Shown piece after piece: positions 33,799 through 44,000 of a DNA stretch of 64,000 nt. The stretch is from Nonomuraea harbinensis (lineage in GTDB: Bacteria > Actinomycetota > Actinomycetes > Streptosporangiales > Streptosporangiaceae). The notes under the pieces are model-generated. The model had not been told where the DNA came from and did not search any database. It was given only the letters and a program-made list of their open reading frames with translations. The stretch is from NCBI RefSeq assembly GCF_019396385.1, contig NZ_JAHKRN010000006.1, positions 1 to 64,000 on the forward strand, in the 5' to 3' direction. The position numbers and the translations under genes are program-made. The first letter of the stretch is position 1. Each line of letters begins with the position of its first letter.

Positions 33799-34683
33799 CT
33801 ACCTGCGATTTCGTGACAAATTCGTGCGGATCATGGCCTCCTGGACCACGGACACCACGAGTTCGCCCGAGGCGTTGAACATCTCCCCCCGCGCGAGCCC
33901 TCTGGCGCCTCCGGCGGAGGGCGACTGCTGCGCGTAGAGCAGCCACTCGTCGGCCCTGAACGGCCGGTGGAACCAGATGGCGTGATCCAGCGAGGCGCCC
34001 ATGATGTCGGAGGCGCCCCAGGCCAGGCCGTGCGCGAGCAGGATCGTGTCGACCAGGGTGTAGTCGGAGGCGTAGGCGGCCAGCACGACGTGCAGCAGCG
34101 GGTCGTCGGGCAGGTCGGCGTCGAAGCGGAACCACACGTTGGTCTCGGTGCTGCGCAGGTCGGGGTCGAGATGCGCCTCCCAGACCAGCGGGGAGACGTA
34201 GCGGGCGTCGACCGGGCGCGGCCGGGCCAGCCACTCGCGCTGCTCGTGGTCCTCCCCGACCAGCGCGGTCATCTGCTCCTGGAAGGTCGGCAGCGTCTCG
34301 GGGTCGGGCACCACCGGCATCGCCGAGGCCTGGTGCTCGATGCCCGGCTCCTCGACGTGGAACGAGGCCGACATCGTGAAGATCGCCTTGCCGTGCTGGA
34401 TCGCCACCACCCGCCGGGTGGAGAACGACCGGCCGTCGCGGACCCGCTCGACGTCATAGACGATCGGGATGGCCGGGTCGCCGGGGCGGATGAAGTAGGC
34501 GTGCAGGGAGTGGACGTTCTTGCCGGCCGGGACGGTGCGCCCGGCGGCGACGAGGGCCTGCGCGGCGACCTGCCCGCCGAAGACGCGCTGGACGCGCTCC
34601 TCCGGGCTCCGGCCGCGGAACATGTCCTGCTCGATCTGCTCCAGGTCGAGCAGGTCGAGCACTTCCTTCAGGGCCTCGTTCAC
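33799..34683 (-). CDS. tesB: Acyl-CoA thioesterase II
   Basis: The 294-aa protein is a double hot-dog thioesterase of the TesB family, which hydrolyses medium- and long-chain acyl-CoA. Family segments include RVFGGQVAAQALVAAGRTV, HSLHAYFIRPGDP, GRSFSTRRVVAIQHGKAIF, LDHAIWFHRPFRADEWLLY and the C-terminal GRARG-like GARGLARGEMFN. It begins 133 bases after uvrD2 on the same strand. Its stop codon lies one base from the WhiB7-type promoter of the leader transcript. Confidence 0.95.
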   Translation of the reverse strand: MNEALKEVLDLLDLEQIEQDMFRGRSPEERVQRVFGGQVAAQALVAAGRTVPAGKNVHSLHAYFIRPGDPAIPIVYDVERVRDGRSFSTRRVVAIQHGKAIFTMSASFHVEEPGIEHQASAMPVVPDPETLPTFQEQMTALVGEDHEQREWLARPRPVDARYVSPLVWEAHLDPDLRSTETNVWFRFDADLPDDPLLHVVLAAYASDYTLVDTILLAHGLAWGASDIMGASLDHAIWFHRPFRADEWLLYAQQSPSAGGARGLARGEMFNASGELVVSVVQEAMIRTNLSRNRR

Positions 34684-34816
34684 TCATCCCCCTTCACGCG
34701 GCACGCGCGAGCACCCCCCGGGCTCGCCCCTTATGGTGGCATCCCGTGGTTTCGCGGTGGTTACGACGGTGTCGTCCTGAGCCGGAGACGACAGGACAGG
34801 ATAAGCGGGGTCAGGG

Positions 34817-36862
34817 TCAGGAGCCGCGGCACAGGCCCAGCACCGCCTCCCCGTAGCGGTCGAGCTTGACCCGGCCGACGCCCGCGATCGACAGCAGCTC
34901 CTGCTCGGTCGTCGGCGCCCGCTCGGCGATGGCCTGCAGCGTCACGTCCGTGAACACGACGTACGGCGGGATCTTGGCCTCCTTGGCCGTGGCCGTGCGC
35001 CAGGCCTTCAGGCTCTCCAGCAGCGCCTCGTCGTAGTCGGCCGGGCAGGTCGCGCACCGTCCCAGCTTCTGCTCGGCCGCGGCCACCAGGGTCTTGGCGC
35101 AGACCCGGCAGCTGACCGGGGCCGCCACCTCCCTGCGGTCGCGGGCGGGCGCGGCGGGCCGCGACGGCGCGGACGGGCGGCCCGTCAGCCCGTCGAGGAA
35201 CCGGGACGGGCGGCGGCTCCTGCGCCCGCCCGGCGCGCGGGCCAGCGCCCACGACAGTGAAAGGTGCAGCCGGGCACGGGTGACGCCGACGTACAGCAGC
35301 CGGCGCTCCTCCTCGATCTGCTCCGGCGTCTCCGCGTAGATGATCGGCACCATGCCGTCGGTGAGGCCGACCAGGAAGACGGCGTCCCACTCCAGGCCCT
35401 TGGCGGCGTGCAGGGAGGCGAGCGTGACGCCCTCGACGGGCGGCGCGTGCTGCTCGGCGGCGCGGCGCTCCAACTCGGCCACGAACGCCGGCAGGTCGGC
35501 GCCCTCGGCCGCCAGATCCTCCGCCAGGTCGGCCAGGGCCTTGAGCGACTCCCATTTCTCGCGCGCCTTGCCGCCGCCGGGCGGCGAGGGGGTCAGCCCG
35601 ACGCCGGTCAGGATGTCGTGGACCTCGGAGGCCAGCGGCTCGCCGCTGTGGGAGCGGGCCGCGCCGCGCAGCAGCACGACGGCCTGCCGCACCTCGGGCC
35701 GCTCGAAGAAGCGCTCCGCGCCGCGCACCACGTACGGGATCTCCGCCTTCGACAGCGCCTCCTCGTAAGACTCGGACTGCGAGTTGGTACGGAAGAGGAC
35801 CGCGATCTCGCGGGACGGGACGCCCTGGTCGATCAGTTTGCGGATGCCGCGCGCGACGCCGGCGGCCTCGGCGGGCTCGTCGTCGTAGTCGGCGAACACC
35901 GGCCTGGGGCCGTCGGGGCGCTGCGCGACGAGCTCCAGACGGTGAGGCGACTTGCTCTTGGCGATGACGAGGTTGGCCAGGTTGACCACCTGGGGGGTGG
36001 AGCGGTAGTCGCGCACCAGCTTGATGACCGCGGCGTTCGGGAACTCGACCGCGAAGCCGGTCAGGTAGCGCGGGGTGGCGCCGGTGAAGCTGTAGATCGT
36101 CTGATTGGGGTCGCCGACCACGCACAGGTCGTCGCGGCCGCCGAGCCAGGTGTCGAGCAGGAGCTTCTGCAGCGGATTGACGTCTTGATACTCATCGACG
36201 ACGAAGTAGCGGTACTGCTGGCGGATCTGGGCGGCGACCTCGGCGTGCTCGGTCATCACCGCCGCGGTCAGCTCCAGGATCGTCTCGAAGTCGACGAGGT
36301 GGCGCTCGCGCCGGATCCGCTCGTACGCCTCGTACAGGCGCACCACCTCCTCGGCGGGAACCGGAGGGGTGCGGTGGTGCTTGGCGGCGGCGGCGACGTA
36401 GTCGTCGGGGCCGATCTGGGTGACCTTGGCCCACTCGACCTCGGCGGCGATGTCTCGCAGCTCGGACCGTTCGGGATTTTTCCGGATCTGGCGGCAGGCT
36501 TCGATCAGCACCGGAAGCTTGGACTCGATCACCGACGGCGCCTCGCCGCCGATCACCCGCGGCCAGAAGTAGGTGAGCTGCCGCAGCGCGGCGGCGTGGA
36601 ACGTGCGCGCCTGCACCGCCGGCGCGCCCAGCTCGCGCAGCCGCTGGCGCAGCTCGCCCGCGGCACGTGTGGTGAACGTCACTGCCAGCACGCTCCGCGC
36701 GTCGACCGCCCCGCTGCGCACCGCGTGCGCGATCCTGTGGGTGATGGCCCTGGTCTTGCCCGTGCCGGCTCCGGCCAGCACGCACACCGGGCCGCGCACG
36801 GTCTCGGCCACCTCGCGCTGCTCGGGGTCGAGCCCGGACAACACGTCGTCCACGCTGCTCAC
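34817..36862 (-). CDS. uvrD2: ATP-dependent DNA helicase UvrD2
   Basis: The 681-aa superfamily 1A helicase has Walker A AGAGTGKT at residues 30-37, Walker B VVDEYQD, motif III GDPNQTIYSFTGA, and motifs V/VI LASLHAAKGLEWDAVF and EERRLLYVGVTRAR. The C-terminal part has a four-Cys zinc module (CRVC and CATC) and an HRDC domain, the layout of mycobacterial UvrD2 (Rv3198c). It should unwind 3'-tailed duplexes in DNA repair. The start at GTG 36862 has GGGAGGA seven bases upstream; a longer frame to 36967 is not supported. Confidence 0.95.
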   Translation of the reverse strand: MSSVDDVLSGLDPEQREVAETVRGPVCVLAGAGTGKTRAITHRIAHAVRSGAVDARSVLAVTFTTRAAGELRQRLRELGAPAVQARTFHAAALRQLTYFWPRVIGGEAPSVIESKLPVLIEACRQIRKNPERSELRDIAAEVEWAKVTQIGPDDYVAAAAKHHRTPPVPAEEVVRLYEAYERIRRERHLVDFETILELTAAVMTEHAEVAAQIRQQYRYFVVDEYQDVNPLQKLLLDTWLGGRDDLCVVGDPNQTIYSFTGATPRYLTGFAVEFPNAAVIKLVRDYRSTPQVVNLANLVIAKSKSPHRLELVAQRPDGPRPVFADYDDEPAEAAGVARGIRKLIDQGVPSREIAVLFRTNSQSESYEEALSKAEIPYVVRGAERFFERPEVRQAVVLLRGAARSHSGEPLASEVHDILTGVGLTPSPPGGGKAREKWESLKALADLAEDLAAEGADLPAFVAELERRAAEQHAPPVEGVTLASLHAAKGLEWDAVFLVGLTDGMVPIIYAETPEQIEEERRLLYVGVTRARLHLSLSWALARAPGGRRSRRPSRFLDGLTGRPSAPSRPAAPARDRREVAAPVSCRVCAKTLVAAAEQKLGRCATCPADYDEALLESLKAWRTATAKEAKIPPYVVFTDVTLQAIAERAPTTEQELLSIAGVGRVKLDRYGEAVLGLCRGS

Positions 36863-37005
36863 CTGTCCATCCTCCCAGCCGGTGGCGGTCCGAGAGCCAT
36901 TCTGGCAACAGGTGGCCGCACCCGTTTCACAGGCAACGAGATGCAAACAACCGGTCTCTTCCACCACAATGGGGCCCGACCATCTGGCGGGGAGGAAGGA
37001 AAGCC

Positions 37006-37908
37006 GTGCGTACAGCGGTTTCCCTGAGCGCGATCGCGCTCGCTTGTGTCGCGCTCACCCCGGTGGGCGCGCAGGCGGCGCAGGATCCGACGCCGGGTCC
37101 CGCGGTGACCATGCCGACCGACCCTGACGGCATCGGCGGGCATGCCACGGAGACCATCTCCTACGGCAAGCACCGCCGCCAGCAGATGGACGTGTGGTGG
37201 ACCCCCGACGGCATGCAACGGCCCGGAGTCTTCATCATCCACGGCGGCTGGTGGTCCAGCGGCGACAAGCGGGGCATGACCCAGATCGCCCGCTCGTACG
37301 CCGACATGGGCTACACGGTCTTCAACATCAACTACCGGCTGTCGACCCAGGCCGCCTGGCCCGCGCAACGCACCGACGCGCTGGCCGCGATCGCCGCCGC
37401 CCGCCGCCACGCCGACCGGTGGGCGTTCGACGCGAACAACTACGTGGTGGTCGGCTTCTCCGCCGGCGGCCACATCGCCGCCGCCGTCGGCACCTTCGGC
37501 AACGGCACGCAGGGGCTGAAGGGCGTGGTCGGGCTGTCGCCGATCATCTCCCCGCTGCGCGCCTACACCGACGGCGCCGCGGCCACCCAGCCCAACAAGG
37601 TACGACTGCGCAAGGCGGCGGTCCGGCTGGCCGGCGGCTGCCACCCCAAGGGCAAGTGCTCGCGGGTGTGGGCCAGCATGGAGGTCGCCTGGCACGCCAG
37701 CCGCAAGGACGCGCCGATGCTCACCGTGCACGCGCAGGACGAGTTCGTGCCACCGCAGCAGAGCGAGCTGGTCAAGGACGCTCTCGGCAAGCTCGGCGTG
37801 CCCGTGAAGATCATCACCGTCCCCGGTCAGTCCCACAGCACCACCCTCTACCGCGAGATGGGCGTGGCCGAGCGCGTCCAGGCGTGGATCGCCAGCCGCA
37901 TCGGGTGA
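37006..37908 (+). CDS. Secreted alpha/beta hydrolase (esterase)
   Basis: This 300-aa protein has a signal peptide ending near GAQAAQ. The alpha/beta-hydrolase fold shows an oxyanion motif HGGWW, the nucleophile GFSAGG, an acid in VHAQDEFVPP and a His in VPGQSHSTT. That is a carboxylesterase or polyester-type hydrolase related to hormone-sensitive-lipase-like esterases. The GTG start follows a long GGGGAGGAAGG site. A Cys pair (GGCHPKGKC) may form a disulfide. It is divergent from uvrD2. Confidence 0.9.
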   Translation: MRTAVSLSAIALACVALTPVGAQAAQDPTPGPAVTMPTDPDGIGGHATETISYGKHRRQQMDVWWTPDGMQRPGVFIIHGGWWSSGDKRGMTQIARSYADMGYTVFNINYRLSTQAAWPAQRTDALAAIAAARRHADRWAFDANNYVVVGFSAGGHIAAAVGTFGNGTQGLKGVVGLSPIISPLRAYTDGAAATQPNKVRLRKAAVRLAGGCHPKGKCSRVWASMEVAWHASRKDAPMLTVHAQDEFVPPQQSELVKDALGKLGVPVKIITVPGQSHSTTLYREMGVAERVQAWIASRIG

Positions 37909-37984
37909 GGGATTAACCAGGCCACCCGCGTTGTTGCACCGAACGCCTTCGTGTTTCCCCTGACCTTGGAGGGATTCTCCAGCG

Positions 37985-38233
37985 ATGACGCTCACGGTCT
38001 ACAGCACCACGTGGTGCGGCCCCTGCAAGCGGCTCAAGTCCCAGCTGACCCGGGAGGGCATCAGCTTCACCGAGGTCGACATCGAGCGCGACCCGGACGC
38101 GGCCACCTTCGTCATGAGCGTCAACGGCGGCAACCAGGTGGTGCCCACGGTGGTCATCGAAACCCCGAACGGGCGCATCGTCCGCACCAACCCGTCCGCC
38201 CGCGAGGTCAAGGCTCTCCTCGAACCGGCCTGA
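37985..38233 (+). CDS. mrx1: Mycoredoxin (glutaredoxin-like)
   Basis: The 82-aa protein is a mycoredoxin, a glutaredoxin-fold oxidoreductase that reduces mixed disulfides with mycothiol. The active site is WCGPC near residue 11, where characterised mycoredoxins usually have CGYC. The cis-Pro loop is VVPTVV. It opens MTLTVYSTTWC with no signal, so it is cytoplasmic. The order uvrD2, mycoredoxin, nudC matches Mycobacterium (Rv3198c, Rv3198A, Rv3199c). A thioredoxin-like role is possible given the CGPC motif. Confidence 0.9.
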   Translation: MTLTVYSTTWCGPCKRLKSQLTREGISFTEVDIERDPDAATFVMSVNGGNQVVPTVVIETPNGRIVRTNPSAREVKALLEPA

Positions 38234-38246
38234 GACGAACTACTCC

Positions 38247-38279
38247 GAAGACCTGGGTGCGTGGATCACCCAGGTCTTC
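38247..38279. terminator. Hairpin between mycoredoxin and nudC
   Basis: GAAGACCTGGGTG (38247-38259) pairs with CACCCAGGTCTTC (38267-38279). It ends 13 bases after the mycoredoxin stop and touches the nudC stop codon, so it can terminate both convergent genes. Confidence 0.75.
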
Positions 38280-39262
38280 TACCAGTCGCCCGTCAGAGCG
38301 CTGCCGTACCACGTCTCTATGAGCCGGCGGGCGATCGAGACCGGCGGCGGGAGGCGGACCTCGCCGGTTTCGAGCGCGCGGGCCAGGTCCTCGCGGGAGA
38401 ACCAGCGGGCCTCGGCGATCTCCTCGGCGTCCGGGGTGAGGTCGGTGGAGAGCGCCTGGGCGAAGAAGCCGAGCATGAGACTGCGCGGGAAGGGCCACGG
38501 CTGGCTGCCGAGGTAGCGCGGGTTGGTGACGAGGATGCCGACCTCCTCGGCCACCTCGCGGACGACGGCGGCCTCCAGCGACTCGCCGGGCTCGACGAAC
38601 CCGGCCAGGATCGACAGGCGCCCCTCCGGCCACTGAGGACCGCGGGCCAGGAGGCAGCGGTCGTCGGGGTCGCGGATCAGCATGATGACCGCCGGGTCGA
38701 CCCGGGGGAAGTGCTGGCTGCCGTCGTGAGGGCAGACCCGGATGTGGCCGCCCGCCTCGACGGCCGTGCCCGCGCCGCAGCGCGGGCAGAACTGGTGGGT
38801 GCTGTGCCAGGCCTCCAGCGCCACGGCGTAGACCAGGAGGCCGGCGTCGCGGTCGCCGAGCAGACCGCCCGCCTGACGCAGCCCCGCCGGCACCGGGTGA
38901 CCCTCGGGGGCGTCGTGCGGGCTCATCGGTACGGTGACGCGCCCGTTGACGTCGCCCGGCGGGGAACCGGGCAGCGGGGCGGCCACGGCGAAGTAGGCGA
39001 CGCCGTCGGCCACGCCGAGCAGGAAGCGCTCGCCGGCCGGGGCGTCGGCCGTGGTGTAGAGCACCGCCCGCACCTCGTCGCCGGCGCGTTCGACGAGGGT
39101 TCGGCCGTTGTCGATGACGAGCACCCGGGTGGAGGGGGCGTTCCAGGCACGTTCCAGCCACGCGCTGTCGGATCTCAGGGCGGCCGATCTGTCGATGGTG
39201 CCCCGGGCCAGGAGCAGCGGTCCGATGAGTTGCTCTTCCGCTTGCGTTTCCACAGGGTCCAC
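38279..39262 (-). CDS. nudC: NAD(+) diphosphatase NudC
   Basis: The 327-aa protein is a NudC-type NADH pyrophosphatase and possible NAD-RNA decapping enzyme. It has a four-Cys-type zinc module (FCPRCGAGT and VCPHDGSQHFPR, in which His replaces the last Cys), the complete Nudix box GFVEPGESLE...REVAEEVG, and the family signature SQPWPFPRSLM. An N-terminal NUDIX-like domain of about 130 residues precedes it. The mycobacterial homologue is Rv3199c. Confidence 0.96.
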   Translation of the reverse strand: MDPVETQAEEQLIGPLLLARGTIDRSAALRSDSAWLERAWNAPSTRVLVIDNGRTLVERAGDEVRAVLYTTADAPAGERFLLGVADGVAYFAVAAPLPGSPPGDVNGRVTVPMSPHDAPEGHPVPAGLRQAGGLLGDRDAGLLVYAVALEAWHSTHQFCPRCGAGTAVEAGGHIRVCPHDGSQHFPRVDPAVIMLIRDPDDRCLLARGPQWPEGRLSILAGFVEPGESLEAAVVREVAEEVGILVTNPRYLGSQPWPFPRSLMLGFFAQALSTDLTPDAEEIAEARWFSREDLARALETGEVRLPPPVSIARRLIETWYGSALTGDW

Positions 39263-39326
39263 CCTTCCAAACTCTCTGTCATCCTATGGCTGCTTCGGGA
39301 AGATCTTCGAAGGGGTTAGGATCTTG

Positions 39327-39345
39327 GGTAGTTAGGCAGACCTTA
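39327..39345 (+). promoter_or_regulatory. Weak iron-box-like site
   Basis: GGTAGTTAGGCAGACCTTA matches the DmdR/IdeR iron-box consensus at about 12 of 19 positions, with the TTAGGC core and an ACCT block intact. It lies 24 bases before the siderophore-synthetase-like gene. This match is suggestive only. Confidence 0.3.
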
Positions 39346-39368
39346 CTTGCAGGGCCCGGGGGTGCCGC

Positions 39369-40925
39369 GTGCGGGAGTCTCACCTGGCCGCCCGGGTGCT
39401 GGACGCGCTGCTGCGCGAAGACTACGGCGGCCTGTCGTCCCACGTCGTCAGGGGCCGGGGCGGCGTCGGGCTGACACTGGCCGACGGGAGACTGGTGCGG
39501 CTGGCGCCGGGTGCGCCCTTCCAGGACTTCGTGGTGGCGGCCGGAGAGTTGCTGGGCCTGGAGCAGGTGCTGGACACGCTGGCGGAGATCGCTCCCGAGG
39601 AGGACGCCGACGGGGTCAAGGCGTTCTTCGACGAGTGCGTGGCGGCGCTGGCCGCGCTGGAGCTGCACGACGCGCGGCCTCCCGCGGTGCGGTCGTACGA
39701 GACGCTGGCGGCCCTCGCCGACCATCCCTGCTATCCGACCGCGCGGGCACGGCCCGGGGTGCCGGACGGGGAACTGGCCGCGTACGCGCCGGAGTTCGGG
39801 CCCGTGTTCGAGCTGCGCTGGGCGGCGGTGCCGCGTCGCATGCTGGAGCCGGGCTCGGCGCCACGGCTGCCGCCGGACGTCCTGGCGTCCCAGGGTGCCG
39901 GTGCGTTCCCCCGGGAGCCTCTCGGGCCGGACGAGGTGCTGTTCCCCGTCCATCCGCTGGCGGTCGACGAGGCGCGGCGGGCCGGGGCGCGGGTGCTCGA
40001 CGTACGGCGCGGCACCGTACGGCCTACCGCGTCGATGCGCGCCGTCGAGGCCGGGCCGCGCACGCACCTGGTGCTGCCGCTGCCGGTCAGCGTCCTCGGC
40101 ACGCGCGACCGCCTCGGCATCGAACCGGGCAGCCTGAGCGCCGCGGCCCGCGTGGAGCCGCTCCTGCGCGCGCTGGCCGGCCCTGACGTGCTGGTGGCGG
40201 GCGAACAGGAGTACGCGCGCGCCGGGCACGACCACCTCGCCTGGCTGGTGCGCCGACTTCCGCAGGGCCGTCGCATCCCGGTGGCGGCGCTGACCCTGCC
40301 TGACACCCCGGACAAGCCCGGCACACAGGACCAGCCTGACGCTCAACATCTGTGCGCCCGGGCTTGGGTGGGAGCTGAGGTCGAGCTGCAAGGCGAGGTG
40401 GTGGATGTGCCGGTCGCCTATGTGCGTGCGCTGTTGCGGTGGAGCGTGCGGCTGCTGGTGGAGTACGGGGTGGTGCCGCAGGTCCGGTGGCACGACGCGG
40501 CGCTGGTGCTGGTGGACGGCGCGGTGAAAGTGCTCGTGCAGGGGCATGACGGGGTGTTGGTCTCGCCCCCGAGGCTGGATGCGGCGGGGATCGCGGCGCC
40601 GGGGCTGCCCGAGCGGATGCTGACCGACGACCCGCACGCGCTGGCGGACGCGTTCGTGACGGGCGCGCTGCACCTGGGCGCGGCGGCGGTCGCGTTCGCG
40701 GTGCTGCCTCCGGCCGACGCGGCCGCGCTGCTGCGCCGCTCGCTGGAGGAGGCGTTGCGACCGTACGACGCCCATCCGACGGCCAGGCTGCTACGGGCCA
40801 GAACGCTCGACGCGGCCAGGCTCACCGGCAGGCCGTGGCTGACGGCCGGCACGCTGGCGTCAGCGAAGCGGCTGTCCACCAAGCCGCCACGCATGAGCGG
40901 CCCGAACTACCTACGCCTACGCTGA
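39369..40925 (+). CDS. IucA/IucC family siderophore synthetase-like protein
   Basis: This 518-aa protein resembles NRPS-independent siderophore synthetases, which use ATP to join citrate-type acids with amines or alcohols. Recognisable blocks are ADHPCYPTARARPG, AAYAPEFGPVFELRW, EVLFPVHPLAVDEAR, a TASMRAV segment and the C-terminal EYGVVPQVRWHDAALVLVDG. The usual HPxHPxxKxRxG motif is altered here, with Tyr for the second His and Ala for the Lys, so activity is uncertain. No transporter or partner synthetase is adjacent. The GTG start is at 39369. Confidence 0.85.
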   Translation: MRESHLAARVLDALLREDYGGLSSHVVRGRGGVGLTLADGRLVRLAPGAPFQDFVVAAGELLGLEQVLDTLAEIAPEEDADGVKAFFDECVAALAALELHDARPPAVRSYETLAALADHPCYPTARARPGVPDGELAAYAPEFGPVFELRWAAVPRRMLEPGSAPRLPPDVLASQGAGAFPREPLGPDEVLFPVHPLAVDEARRAGARVLDVRRGTVRPTASMRAVEAGPRTHLVLPLPVSVLGTRDRLGIEPGSLSAAARVEPLLRALAGPDVLVAGEQEYARAGHDHLAWLVRRLPQGRRIPVAALTLPDTPDKPGTQDQPDAQHLCARAWVGAEVELQGEVVDVPVAYVRALLRWSVRLLVEYGVVPQVRWHDAALVLVDGAVKVLVQGHDGVLVSPPRLDAAGIAAPGLPERMLTDDPHALADAFVTGALHLGAAAVAFAVLPPADAAALLRRSLEEALRPYDAHPTARLLRARTLDAARLTGRPWLTAGTLASAKRLSTKPPRMSGPNYLRLR

Positions 40926-41006
40926 CGCCCTCAACCCAGACGCGCCACCGCGACCCAGTGGTGCTGACCTTCCCGGAGGGCGGATGCGCGGCGGTGGGGT
41001 GTTGGG

Positions 41007-44000
41007 TCAGGTTGTGGGGACCGATTCGATGAGTGCTACCAGGCCGTCGGCGTCGAGCAGGTTGACGGGGCGGACGGTGAGGTTGGCGCGGACGTAGTGG
41101 AAGGCCGCGCCGACGCGGTCCAGGGGCACGCCGGCCAGGTGGGACCAGGCCAGGCGGTACGCGGCGAGCTGCACGGACGCGGCGCGGGCCGCCTTGCCCT
41201 TGGGCGGGCGCCCGGTCTTCCAGTCGACGACCTCGTAGCGGCCGTCGGGCAGCTCGAAGACGGCGTCCATGCGGCCGCGCACCAGCCGGTCGGCGATCAT
41301 GGTCTCGAACGGCACCTCCATGTCGACCGGCCGCCGATCCGCCCACTCGCTCTGCTCGAACCGCTCCTGCAGCTCAGCCAGCCGCACGTCCGCCTCCTCC
41401 GGCTCGACGTCCAGGCCGAGCTCGAAGTCGTCGATGAGCCGCTGCTGGTCCCAGCGGGTCTCCAGCCACCTGTGGAAGGAGGTGCCGCGCCGGGCCAGCG
41501 GGGCGGGCTTGATCGGGACCGGGCGGCGGATCCTGCGAGCCAGCTCGCGCGGGTCGTCCGCCAGGGTGACGAGGGACGAGACGGTCAGCCTGGCTGGTAG
41601 CTCGACGGTGGTGGAGTCGGGCCGCCGGTGCAGCTCGCGCTCGCGCAGCAGCAGGTCGGTGTCGCGCTCCCATGCCTGGACGCGTTCCTCCTCGAAGGCG
41701 CGCAACGCCTCGTCCTCGTCGCCGTCCAGGCCGCCCGCGAGCGCGTCCTCCACCAGCCGGGCGCCGTCGAGGACGGACTCGTACCGCAGACCGGCAGGCT
41801 CGACCGGCCAGATGGCCTGGGGCGGCTCGGCCAGCAGCGGGTTGGTGGCGCCGGGTTCGAGGTCCGGGGCCCAGACCGCGACCCGGTCGGCGGTGTCGCG
41901 GATCTCCAGCAGGAACTCCGACGGCGCGAGCGGTTTGGAGGCGGTGCCCCACCGGTAGCCGGAGGCGATCAGGTGGTAGTGGGCGCGGGTGACGGCCACG
42001 TACGCCAGCCGCCGCTCCTCCATGAGGTCCCTGGCGCGGCAGTGCTCGTCGAAGGCGGCCAGCTCCTCCTTGCCGAGGCCGGTGAGCCGGGGCAGGTCGG
42101 CGGCGTCGCCGCGGAGCGGGTAGGGCAGCTTGCGCGGGTTCTCCGTCCAGCGGCCGTTCACGACGGGGGTGGCGGGGAACACGCTGCCCGTGGTGATCGT
42201 GCCCATGGAGCTGAGGAGCTGCGACAGTCCGGGCACGACCACGACGGGCCACTCAAGGCCCTTGGAGGCGTGCACGGTCATCAGCTTGACGCTGTTGCTC
42301 TCGCCGACCCGGCCGCCCTCCAGCCCGAACTCCTCGCTCTCTGCCGCCTCCAGGTAGGCGAGGAACGCGCCCAGCGTCGGGTCCTCGGCGTCGCCCGCGA
42401 ACCGGGAGGCCGCGTCCAGGAACGCGTCCAGGTCGGCCCTGGCGGCGAACGCGCTCGCCGTGCCGCTGCGGGCGGCCACCTCGATGTCCAGGCCGAGCCG
42501 CCGCTCCACCTCGCTGATCAGGTCGGGCAGCGGCTGCGCGGTGTGCGCGCGGAGCTGGCGCAGCTCGTGCGCGAGCGCGACCAGCCGGGTGCCGGCCAGC
42601 GGCGAGAACGACGCCAGCCACTCCTCCCTGTCGGGCAGCTCGTCCAGCGCGTCGACCAGGCTGCCCTGCTCGTCGGCCAGGTCGGCGACGGCCTGCTCCA
42701 GCGGGTCGTCCTCGTGGCGGCTCTCGCGGGACTGGCGGACCAGCTCGCGGGCGTGGTCGCCGAGCACCCGCAGGTCGGCGGGGCCGATCCGCCAGCGCGG
42801 CCCGGCCAGCAGCCGGGCCAGCGCGTCGCCCGCGGTCGCGTCGTAGAGCACGCGCAGCGTGGCCACGATGTCGCTCACCTCGGGCACGGTGAGCAGGCCG
42901 CCGAGACCGACCACCTCGACCGGGATGTCCCGGTCCTCCAGCGCCCTGCGCAGGGCGGGGAACTGCGAGCGCTTGCGGGCCAGGATGGCGACGTCCTGCG
43001 GCTGGATGGCGAGGGTCTTCTTGCGCTCCTTGTCGCCCCAGGGCAGCCCGTCGGGCGCGACCTCCTGGCCGATCAGCTTGGCGACCATGCCGGCGATCCA
43101 CCCGGCCTCGTCCTCGGCGGTCTCGTGGAAGGCGCAGGTGACCCGGCCCCGGTCGACCCGGTTGGCACCGGGGACCAGCACCGGCACCTCGCGGGCCTCC
43201 ATGCGCAGCGGGAGCTGGACCCGGGCGGCGACGTCGAGCACCCGGTCGCCGTTGCGGAAGCTGACGCTGAGCTGCCGCACCGGCGCCGGGTCTCCGGAGG
43301 CGGCGCGGAAGTCGGCCGGGAAGCGGCGCAGGTTGCCGGCCGAGGCGCCGCGCCAGCCGTAGATGGACTGGCAGGGGTCGCCGACGGCGGTGACGGGGTG
43401 CCCGCCGCCGAACAGCGAGCGCAGCAGCACGAGCTGGGCGTGGCTGGTGTCCTGGTACTCGTCGAGCAGCACCACCGCGAAGCGGGAGCGCTCGATCTCG
43501 CCGACCTCCTTGTGCCCGGCGGCGATCCGCGCCGCCAGCGCCATCTGGTCGCCGTAGTCGATGACCTCCCGCCTGCGCTTGAGTCTCTCGTACGCTTCCA
43601 CGAGCGGCAGCAGCTGCTCCCTGGCCTCGTGCACGACGACCGGCCGGCCCTGCGCCTTGGTGACGCGGCCGGGCAGCTCGGCGTACCGGTCGCGGAGCCA
43701 TTCGCCGATTCTGCGCACGTCGCCGGGGCCGCGCAGGTGCTCCGACAGCTCGCCGGCGAGCTCCAGGACGGCGGCGGTGACCGAGGCGGGGCCCAGCTCG
43801 ATCCTGTCCATCGGCCCGTCGTACATGGCGACCACGCGCGAGGCGAGCTGCCAGGAGACGGCCGGGGTGACCAGCCGCATGGTGGGCTCCAGCGCCTCGC
43901 GCAGCGCGTGGTCGGTGACCAGGCGCGAGGCGTAGGCGTGGTAGGTGGAGACGGTCGGCTCGTCGTGCAGCAGCTCGGGCTCGACCAGGCCGGCCTCGGC

